A stretch of 8,035 nt of DNA. Source: Pseudomonadota bacterium (GTDB lineage Bacteria > Pseudomonadota > Alphaproteobacteria > Rickettsiales > SXRF01). Positions 1 through 4,364 of this stretch are shown here, piece after piece. The first letter of the stretch is position 1. Each line of letters opens with the position of its first letter. The stretch lies in assembly GCA_028873275.1 (NCBI GenBank), contig JAGWLJ010000053.1, forward strand, positions 1 through 8,035, read 5' to 3'. The position numbers and the translations under genes were made by a program. Below the pieces are notes generated by a model. The model had not been told where the DNA came from and searched no databases. It saw only the letters and a list, made by a program, of their open reading frames with translations.

Positions 1-250
1 TATCTTTTATAAGAAAGCTCAACTGTGGTTCGTGCCCATAATATACCACTGTATCAAAATCAGCCGCTCCCGTGCCATTGCCACGGCAGAAGCCGCTATT
101 CAGCGTAGTGCCGTAATATCCTATTTTCCCCGGTCTATAGAGCCGGAAGCCCGAATATCCCCCCTCTGCTTTTTCCAGATTGGCTGCCAGATTTTTTAAC
201 AGAGGCAGTAATTCTTTTTGGAAATTATTAATGGCGGCTTCCTTTGTCAT
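1..250 (-). CDS. Hypothetical protein, partial (C-terminus outside window)
   Basis: The frame is open from an ATG at 250 to the left edge, giving 83 residues without a stop. It begins MTKEAAINNFQKELLPLLKN. An AGGTG Shine-Dalgarno-like element lies 6 bases before the ATG, which supports this start. Residues about 5-32 look like an amphipathic helix rich in Leu, Lys and Glu. After that comes a Gly/Tyr-rich stretch (GGYSGFRLYRPGKIGYYG) followed by a segment that looks like beta strands (FDTVVYYGHEP). There is no signal peptide or membrane segment, so a cytosolic protein is likely. I do not recognise the family. GC is about 45% by hand count, clearly below the neighbouring genes, which fits a recently acquired or accessory gene but does not prove it. 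The gene has its own upstream region with a possible promoter. Confidence 0.72.
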   Translation of the reverse strand, partial: MTKEAAINNFQKELLPLLKNLAANLEKAEGGYSGFRLYRPGKIGYYGTTLNSGFCRGNGTGAADFDTVVYYGHEPQLSFLIKD

Positions 251-298
251 ACTCGCACCTCATTTGCTAATTTTTTATTAACTAAAGGGTACGAGTAT
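249..298. repeat. Inverted repeat around the left-end gene's leader
   Basis: ATACTCG (249-255) and CGAGTAT (292-298) are perfect inverse complements. The match extends with ACC (257-259) and GGT (288-290) after one mismatch. The inner arm covers the Shine-Dalgarno and touches the start codon of the partial gene. The outer arm overlaps its putative -10. The half-site centres are 43 bases apart, about four helical turns. It could be a paired operator, or an RNA hairpin if transcription starts further upstream. Confidence 0.4.
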
Positions 299-320
299 TA
301 AATATTTATATAAGTGTCAA
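294..320 (-). promoter_or_regulatory. Possible sigma70-type promoter of the partial left-end gene
   Basis: On the minus strand a perfect TTGACA (315-320) is followed after 15 bases by AATACT (294-299, 4 of 6 matches to TATAAT). A 17-base spacing would use TACTCG, a poorer match. The surroundings are strongly AT-rich. The -35 is convincing but the -10 is weak, so the exact start point is uncertain. Confidence 0.4.
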
Positions 321-330
321 GCTTCTCACA

Positions 331-564
331 TTACCGATCCAGATCGATCTGCCGCTTATTGGTGACGGCGCCGGTCACGGCCCCTACGCCGCCGCCGACT
401 ACTGCTCCGGTCAGCGGATCTCCGCCGATCAGTGCGCCACCCGCCGCGCCGACACCGGCGCCGATGGCGCCCCCCGATAATGCCCGCTCTCCCGGCCGGT
501 CGCCGCATGCGGTAAGCAGCGCGGCAAGCAGGAGTACTGCTGTAAATTTCGATGAAGAAGACAT
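331..564 (-). CDS. Small glycine-zipper outer-membrane lipoprotein
   Basis: This is a 77-residue lipoprotein precursor. The signal peptide is Lys6 plus a hydrophobic stretch at 7-17, ending in the lipobox LTAC with the lipidated Cys at 20. Gly at +2 means there is no Asp inner-membrane retention signal, so the outer membrane is the expected destination. From about residue 31 to 65 the mature part is a chain of GxxxG-type repeats (GGAIGAGVGAAGGALIGG and GAVVGGGVGAVTGAV), typical of glycine-zipper proteins of the OsmB/YMGG-like type. It ends in a charged tail, NKRQIDLDR. These proteins insert in or pack against membranes, and some are stress-induced. A start four codons upstream (576) is possible, but GGAGGG lies just before the ATG at 564 and nothing comparable precedes 576. 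The gene follows the 192-residue gene by 55 bases and may be co-transcribed with it. The exact role is unknown. Confidence 0.85.
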   Translation of the reverse strand: MSSSSKFTAVLLLAALLTACGDRPGERALSGGAIGAGVGAAGGALIGGDPLTGAVVGGGVGAVTGAVTNKRQIDLDR

Positions 565-568
565 AATT

Positions 569-574
569 CCCTCC
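569..574 (-). promoter_or_regulatory. Shine-Dalgarno that fixes the lipoprotein start
   Basis: GGAGGG on the minus strand ends 4 bases before the ATG at 564. Because this element overlaps the alternative ATG at 576, initiation at 564 (MSSSSKF) is favoured over the four-residue-longer form. Confidence 0.6.
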
Positions 575-619
575 ATTATTTCTTATTATGAGGAGGAAAA
601 AATAAAGTCTCTATGGCAA

Positions 620-1198
620 TCAGCCGCGGCCCTGGCCTGGTTCGTGGAAAACGCGCAGGCCGATTTTTCTGCACAGCTGGCCGCAATCGATTTTCAGGCG
701 GTTGAGGCGGCGGGCGGCAATGGCGAAATCGCGGGCGCTCTGGGAAATTTCTTCCGCACCCTGTTCCCTGAATTCCTCCTGGCTTTCCCGTTCAAGGCTG
801 CGTTGCAGATACCGGCAGCGTTCCGCCATGCGGTCCAAAATGATTTCATGCATTTGTAAGGACAGTATTTCCTGAGGCTCCAGTATATCGCCGATCCAAT
901 GGCGCATCTCGCCCGGCGGGTAGGTGGGGCTGTTCTCCGGCATGGTCGACAGGGTTTCCAGCGCGTTCCATAACGGCTTCGCCATTAAATAGGTTTTATT
1001 CTGTTCAATATGCAGTTTCCGCTGATGGGGCGTGACGTGGCCAATGCTTACCCCTTCCGTGCAGGAGGCTTCTTCCTCTTTCATGTATTGCCGGAAAGTA
1101 TGGGGAGGCAGTTTTTCCTCCTCATGGATGACGTAGATTTCGGCATCGAGGATGGCGGCGGCCAGTTTCGGAATACTGCGTTGGCTGGGGCTTTTCAT
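620..1198 (-). CDS. Hypothetical 192-residue helical protein
   Basis: The product has no signal peptide or membrane segment and is rich in Glu, Arg and Gln, so a soluble cytosolic protein is likely. The first 45 residues include an acidic cluster (HEEEKLPP at about 25-32, KEEEAS at about 40-45). Residues about 108-180 read as long helices with coiled-coil-like charge patterning (ERCRYLQRSLERESQEEF). Cysteines are at 46, 128, 172 and 176. I do not recognise a family. The ATG at 1198 is preceded by GGAAG about 8 bases upstream, an acceptable but not strong ribosome-binding site. The stop lies 55 bases before the lipoprotein start, so the two may share a transcript. The 195-base gap upstream suggests that its own promoter lies there. 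Codon composition resembles the GC-rich neighbours. Confidence 0.75.
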   Translation of the reverse strand: MKSPSQRSIPKLAAAILDAEIYVIHEEEKLPPHTFRQYMKEEEASCTEGVSIGHVTPHQRKLHIEQNKTYLMAKPLWNALETLSTMPENSPTYPPGEMRHWIGDILEPQEILSLQMHEIILDRMAERCRYLQRSLERESQEEFREQGAEEISQSARDFAIAARRLNRLKIDCGQLCRKIGLRVFHEPGQGRG

Positions 1199-1287
1199 GA
1201 GTGTTTCTTCCGGGGCAGATAAGGAAATAATAGTGAAAATGGCAGATTATGCACGCCTCTTTGGCGTATCTGATAGCAGAAAGCGCC

Positions 1288-1319
1288 ACTATAACGATGC
1301 AAAACATTGCCGAACGGCA
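1288..1319 (-). promoter_or_regulatory. Dyad and -10-like box upstream of the 192-residue gene
   Basis: The dyad TGCCG-TT-CGGCA (1308-1319) lies 14 bases upstream of TATAGT (1288-1293, 5 of 6 matches to TATAAT) on the minus strand. No recognisable -35 hexamer exists at the right distance. The dyad occupies roughly that position, as an activator or repressor site might. This is weak evidence. The rest of the 195-base spacer (1199-1393) shows a few scattered CGAAACG/AACGATGC repeats and nothing else I can interpret. Confidence 0.22.
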
Positions 1320-1393
1320 TGGAAACACGCCGAAACGGTGCCAGACCGCGGCGAAAATGCTTCAAACAATAGGGAAAATGAGCGAAACGATGC

Positions 1394-2188
1394 CTAAGCG
1401 GCGCGCAGGCGCATGACCTGCCAGGCCAGCCAGCCGGAGGCGCGGCCGAGTCTGCCATTAGGTTTTAAGCCCGCAGCCTTGAGCACCATGGCGGCCAGCC
1501 GCTCGATATGCGGGCGGCGGTAAATGCGCGAAACGGCGGAAAGATAACGTTTTGCGTAGCGCTTGCGGTCATAGGTGTCGCCGCTCGTATGCGCGGCGTA
1601 GAAAGCATAGGCCAGCTCGTCGTCCTCGCTTTCGGTAACGCGACCCAGTGCCACGCGTAACCTTGCCCAGATGCTCATTTTTTCCTGTTTCAGGTAGCGC
1701 CTGAGATGGTCGTAGAAAAGTTTGTAATGGCGGAATTCATCGGCGGCGATATGGGCGCAGATCTGCTTCAGCACCGGCTCATCGGTATATTCGCTGATGG
1801 CGGTGTAATAGGTGCTGGTGCCGCTTTCAACCACGCAGCGGGCGACCAGTTCGCCCGGCCGCGAGCCGCGCACGGAGGTGCTGATGCCGGCCGGCAGTTT
1901 GTAACCGGTCGTAAAATCACTGAAACTTTGATCGAAGCGGAAATCGGGATCGGCGATTTCCGCCCATTTGCGCAGGGCCTGGCCATGCTGCACTTCTTCC
2001 TGGGCCCAGTCCCGCGCCGCCTGCTGGAATTCGGGATCGTCATGGAACACTTCGCACAGGTAACGCGCGTAATCCTCGCCGTTATGCTCCACCATGCACG
2101 CCGCCTTGACCAGCGACAGCAGCTCCGGCCGCAGCTTGCTGCGATCGAACTGCTCCCAGGCGATATCGTCCAGCGTCCAATGCTTCAT
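1394..2188 (-). CDS. Ferritin-like di-iron protein (acyl-ACP desaturase / rubrerythrin-like fold)
   Basis: This 264-residue soluble protein carries a complete carboxylate-bridged di-iron signature: Glu34 in the first helix, E65-x-x-H68 in EEVQHG, Glu121 in VVESGTSTYY, and E151-x-x-H154 in DEFRHY. The spacing (31, 3, 53, 30, 3) and the wording EExxHG...DExRH resemble the acyl-ACP desaturase branch of the ferritin-like superfamily. At 264 residues it is shorter than plant-type desaturases, closer to the shorter bacterial relatives. Such enzymes activate O2 at the iron pair to desaturate or hydroxylate a substrate, or act in iron or peroxide handling; the substrate here is unknown. The C-terminal region from about 195 is rich in Arg/Lys and aromatics (YDRKRYAKRYLSAVSRIYRR). 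The start codon overlaps the stop of the upstream gene as ATGA (2185-2188), so translation is probably coupled. No frameshift or missing ligand is seen. Confidence 0.86.
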   Translation of the reverse strand: MKHWTLDDIAWEQFDRSKLRPELLSLVKAACMVEHNGEDYARYLCEVFHDDPEFQQAARDWAQEEVQHGQALRKWAEIADPDFRFDQSFSDFTTGYKLPAGISTSVRGSRPGELVARCVVESGTSTYYTAISEYTDEPVLKQICAHIAADEFRHYKLFYDHLRRYLKQEKMSIWARLRVALGRVTESEDDELAYAFYAAHTSGDTYDRKRYAKRYLSAVSRIYRRPHIERLAAMVLKAAGLKPNGRLGRASGWLAWQVMRLRAA

Positions 2189-2613
2189 GGCTTTACAATC
2201 AATCCCTTAAAGCGCAGGCCGATCTCCTGGATCACCTGCGGATTGTGGTAATAGTAGTCGCGTTCCTCGGCGTAGCGGCGGAGTTTTTCCTCCTCGCGCC
2301 GGCCGGCCGCATAATCGCCTACCAATTCGAGATAATCCAGCATTTTCTCACTGGCGATGGCCATCAGCCCCAGGTAATCGTCAAGCAGCTGGGAGAGATG
2401 CCCGTCTTCCACCAGCTGGCGGTAAGGCAGGGAATCGAGCTTTTCCTTGAAATTCCGCTGAATCTCCTGCAGCGCCTTTCCCGTTTCGTCCGGCAGGTTG
2501 CGCCCGCTGTCGCCATGCGCCGCCTGGCAGAGCCGCCAGAGCGCCAGCGGCGTGGCCTGGCCGGGCGTTTGCTGGCCAATGGAAACGATTTTCTGTAAGG
2601 CGGTATGGGGCAT
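2185..2613 (-). CDS. Hypothetical 142-residue helical protein, first gene of the di-iron operon
   Basis: The product is a 142-residue soluble protein without signal peptide or membrane segment. It seems almost entirely helical, with charged helices at about 40-62 (ETGKALQEIQRNFKEKLDSL), 66-100 and 100-120 (AGRREEEKLRRYAEERDYYY). I do not recognise a family. A ribosome-binding site AAGGA lies 5 bases before the ATG at 2613. Its TGA overlaps the ATG of the ferritin-like gene by 4 bases. That arrangement usually accompanies gene products needed in similar amounts, so a partner, scaffold or substrate-delivery role is a reasonable guess with no direct support. The sequence has no Cys cluster or ferredoxin motif, so it is unlikely to be the electron donor. 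A strong terminator lies only 24 bases upstream of its start codon, leaving almost no room for a separate promoter. Confidence 0.8.
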   Translation of the reverse strand: MPHTALQKIVSIGQQTPGQATPLALWRLCQAAHGDSGRNLPDETGKALQEIQRNFKEKLDSLPYRQLVEDGHLSQLLDDYLGLMAIASEKMLDYLELVGDYAAGRREEEKLRRYAEERDYYYHNPQVIQEIGLRFKGLIVKP

Positions 2614-2626
2614 GCGTATCCTTTCC

Positions 2627-2666
2627 TGGGGCTAAAAGAAAAGGGCGCAAGACCTGCGCCCTTTTC
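2627..2666 (-). terminator. Intrinsic terminator after the serine-rich gene
   Basis: On the minus strand a perfect 12-bp stem (arms 2655-2666 and 2638-2649, loop of 5 at 2650-2654) with a GGGCGCA-type core is followed by TTTTCTTTTAG. The T stretch begins within the stem. It lies 19 bases past the serine-rich gene's stop, so it should end that transcript. The A-rich left flank could make it partly bidirectional, but no plus-strand gene is nearby. Confidence 0.88.
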
Positions 2667-2684
2667 CGTATTGGGAGAAAACCA

Positions 2685-3035
2685 TTAATAACGGCTGCTG
2701 CCGGAAGAGCCGGTGCCGCCGCTGCTGGCGCTGGTCTTGCCGGTCAGGTTGCGACAGTACTCCATGCGATTGTTGTATTCCGAGCTGCTGTAGGAGCTTT
2801 TATGCGACGGCAGCGAGGAGCAATCCGACGAAGTCATCTCGGAATAGCGCTGGCTGCCCGACATGCTGCTCGAAGCGCTCGGGCTGCTCGAAGTACTTGG
2901 GCTGGATGCGCTCGATCCGCTGGAGCTCATGTCGGAGCTGCTGGAGTTGTCGGAAGCCGCGCGCGCCAGCGCCGGGGCGGCCGCCATGGCAAGGACCAAA
3001 GCGGTGCAGGCAAATAGGTTCTGGTAGTTTTTCAT
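2685..3035 (-). CDS. Secreted serine-rich protein
   Basis: This 116-residue precursor has a Sec-type signal peptide: Lys2, a hydrophobic core at about 7-20, and a PALARA cleavage region with likely cutting after Ala24 or Ala26. The mature part contains about 40 serines in roughly 89 residues (hand count), mostly as SSS/SAS/SPS runs at about 28-60. A more ordinary segment follows, with Cys72 and Cys94 (MTSSDCSSL and NNRMEYCRNLTG) that could form a disulfide in the periplasm. It ends in a Gly/Ser tail. GAGGAG lies about 8 bases before the ATG. I recognise no enzyme motif. It may be a flexible surface, cell-wall or envelope-stress protein; that is inference. Two 11-base copies of GCTGCTCGAAG, 18 bases apart (2865-2875, 2883-2893, plus-strand reading), show local repeat expansion. 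The gene is monocistronic, closed by the terminator downstream. Confidence 0.8.
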   Translation of the reverse strand: MKNYQNLFACTALVLAMAAAPALARAASDNSSSSDMSSSGSSASSPSTSSSPSASSSMSGSQRYSEMTSSDCSSLPSHKSSYSSSEYNNRMEYCRNLTGKTSASSGGTGSSGSSRY

Positions 3036-3164
3036 AAGGCAATCTCCTCTCGTTTAAGTGATTGAATTGCTCACGTTCCTGGTGAGAAACCACCGTTGCC
3101 GCTTTGGGATAAAATTACCATGTACAAGCTGCCGCCATTGCATCAAAGCTGCGCATGGTCACGC

Positions 3165-3596
3165 TTACGCGGCATTCTTGCCTGTGGCGCATTCGACGAC
3201 CTCGGTGATTTCCTCAGAATCGTCATTTTTGCGCAGAATGGCTCCGAACGAGAGAATGCCGCTGGTACGGCCTCCATCATCCTTCACCATCAGCCGCGCC
3301 ACCTGGTTTTCCTGCATGGATTTAGCTGCATCGGCCAGCGAGTCATCTTCGCTGCAATAGCAGACGCCCTCGGTCATGTAGTCGCGCACTTTTTCGCGGC
3401 TGACATCCTTGCCCTTGGCTACTGCGCGGGTTACGATGTCGCGGTCGGTGATGATGCCCTCGAGATCGTCGCCTTTGCCCACCGGCAATACGCCACAGTC
3501 GATCTCGGCCATTTTGCGCGCCGCTTCCTGCAGGCTCATATCCGGAGAAATCACCGCCGGATCAGGCTTCATTACGTCTTTAACCTTGTGCTGCAT
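3165..3596 (-). CDS. Stand-alone CBS-domain pair protein
   Basis: The 143-residue product consists of two tandem CBS domains (about 7-60 and 70-125) and a short acidic tail. CBS1 has the usual pattern VKDVMKPDPAVISPDMSLQ followed by GIITDRDIVTRA. CBS2 runs from VRDYMTEGV to GILSFGAILRK. Such pairs form a Bateman module that binds adenine nucleotides (AMP, ATP, SAM or similar) and acts as an energy or stress sensor on partner proteins. In CBS1 the ribose-contacting T50-x-x-D53 is present. In CBS2 the equivalent position reads S116-x-x-A119, so the Asp is missing and only one good site is expected. The ATG at 3596 is chosen because AGAGGAGA lies 5 bases upstream. A longer frame from 3650 would read through that ribosome-binding site. 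The protein is cytosolic; its partner is unknown. Confidence 0.92.
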   Translation of the reverse strand: MQHKVKDVMKPDPAVISPDMSLQEAARKMAEIDCGVLPVGKGDDLEGIITDRDIVTRAVAKGKDVSREKVRDYMTEGVCYCSEDDSLADAAKSMQENQVARLMVKDDGGRTSGILSFGAILRKNDDSEEITEVVECATGKNAA

Positions 3597-3601
3597 AACA
3601 T

Positions 3602-3609
3602 TCTCCTCT
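3602..3609 (-). promoter_or_regulatory. Shine-Dalgarno that fixes the CBS protein start
   Basis: AGAGGAGA on the minus strand ends 5 bases before the ATG at 3596. It supports this start over the upstream in-frame ATG at 3650, which would add 18 residues that look nothing like the family. Confidence 0.7.
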
Positions 3610-3655
3610 GCTGATAGTTGCAGGAGAAGGCTAGACCCGCCCGCCATCAATATCC

Positions 3656-3673
3656 CATGCGTTTGGGATCAGC
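3656..3673. repeat. Short dyad upstream of the CBS gene
   Basis: ATCCCA and TGGGAT form a perfect 6-bp inverted repeat with a 6-base centre, about 60 bases upstream of the CBS start codon. The same 8-mer ATCCCAAA recurs in the leader of the serine-rich gene (minus strand, near 3104-3111). It may be a protein-binding site. A terminator is unlikely because no T tract follows. Confidence 0.25.
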
Positions 3674-3691
3674 GGAAAATCAATAAGCGAT

Positions 3692-3728
3692 AAAAAACTG
3701 CGCCGCGGTTGATGCGTTACGGTTGCAG
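3692..3728 (-). terminator. Possible weak terminator after yceI
   Basis: On the minus strand CTGC (3725-3728) can pair with GCAG (3698-3701), and CCG (3720-3722) with CGG (3703-3705). Both steps enclose the yceI stop codon and are followed directly by six T (3692-3697). The stem is interrupted, so function is uncertain, but the T run at this place is suggestive. Confidence 0.33.
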
Positions 3729-4295
3729 CGCCGCTTCGGTTTCGATGATGAGCTTCACGTCATCGCCAAGGCCTGGGAGGTATTTATCGATACCGAAATC
3801 GGAGCGCTTGAGCATCGCGGTGGCGCTAAAGCCGGCAGTCTTTTTCTTGGTGATAGGGCTTTCTCCGATGTTATTGAGCGTCACCTCCAGCGTTACCGGT
3901 TTCGTTACGCCGTGCAGCGTCAGCATGCCGCTGACTTTGGCTGTCTTATCGCCGGTGCGCTCGACCTTATCGCTGGTGAAGCTGGCGGTGGGAAACTGGT
4001 CGGCGTTGAAGAAATCGGCACTCTTGAGATGGGCATCCAGCTTGTCGATGCCGGTGACAAGATTGCCGATGGTGATGGTGACGGCGACTTTGCTGTTCTC
4101 CGGATGGGCGTCATCCAGCGTCAGCGTGCCCTGTACGGCGGTGAATTTGCCGGAAGGATTGGAGAAGCCGAAATGATTGATGAACCAGGTGACGCTGGCG
4201 TGCATGGGGTCGAAAGCGTAAGTCTCGGTGGCAGCCTGCGCGGGCGCGGCGAACGCGAGGAACGCGGGAACGACGAAAGAGGCGATGCGGTTCAT
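3717..4295 (-). CDS. yceI: YceI-family periplasmic protein
   Basis: The 192-residue precursor has a clear Sec signal peptide with AQA cleavage after residue 21. The rest is one YceI domain, a lipocalin-like beta barrel that binds polyisoprenoid-type lipids. Family landmarks are YAFDPMHASVTWFINHFGF near the start, then LDAHLKSADFFNADQFPTA, the GMLTLHGVTKPVTLEV strand pair, and RSDFGIDKYLPGLGDDVKL near the C-terminus. The length is typical. Members are often induced by acid, osmotic or alkaline stress, and some travel with cytochrome b561 genes, though none is seen here. GGAG lies 7 bases before the ATG at 4295. It lies 69 bases after the AsmA-like gene's stop on the same strand, with a possible promoter in the gap, so it may be both co-transcribed and separately expressed. 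The symbol is a family name; true orthology to E. coli yceI is not shown. Confidence 0.95.
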   Translation of the reverse strand: MNRIASFVVPAFLAFAAPAQAATETYAFDPMHASVTWFINHFGFSNPSGKFTAVQGTLTLDDAHPENSKVAVTITIGNLVTGIDKLDAHLKSADFFNADQFPTASFTSDKVERTGDKTAKVSGMLTLHGVTKPVTLEVTLNNIGESPITKKKTAGFSATAMLKRSDFGIDKYLPGLGDDVKLIIETEAALQP

Positions 4296-4329
4296 AATGA
4301 ATCTCCATGGTTACGGAAGATAATAATCT

Positions 4330-4357
4330 GCTATACGCCAGCGGCGTAAAGGCTCAA
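4330..4357 (-). promoter_or_regulatory. Possible yceI promoter with a dyad in the spacer
   Basis: On the minus strand TTGAGC (4352-4357, 4 of 6 matches) and TATAGC (4330-4335, 4 of 6) are spaced by 16 bases. The spacer and the first two -10 bases contain the perfect dyad TACGCC-GCT-GGCGTA (4334-4348), which could be an operator. The same dyad as RNA would be a 6-bp hairpin after the AsmA-like gene, but no T run follows it, so a terminator role is less likely. Confidence 0.38.
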
Positions 4358-4364
4358 GCGTTTT

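Noticed and set aside
314..329. Imperfect dyad GTG..AAGCTT..CAC after the lipoprotein stop, as a terminator
   Set aside because: Only 6 of 8 pairs match, the pairing leaves no loop, and no T run follows. It is better explained as the -35 region of the left-end gene.
1253..1267. ACGCC/GGCGT hairpin in the 1199-1393 spacer
   Set aside because: A 5-bp stem is expected by chance at this composition and has no T tract or clear promoter relation.
1195..1458. Open minus-strand frame whose TGA overlaps the start codon of the 192-residue gene (ATGA)
   Set aside because: It runs through the 3' end of the ferritin-like gene, its internal ATG codons have no Shine-Dalgarno, and the peptide has no recognisable features. 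The overlap is probably chance.
3065..3085. CTCAC/GTGAG hairpin with GGAAC in the leader of the serine-rich gene, as an EcfG-type stress promoter
   Set aside because: GGAAC is present, but no CGTT lies 16-17 bases downstream, so the alphaproteobacterial stress-promoter pattern is not met. The 5-bp stem alone is too short.
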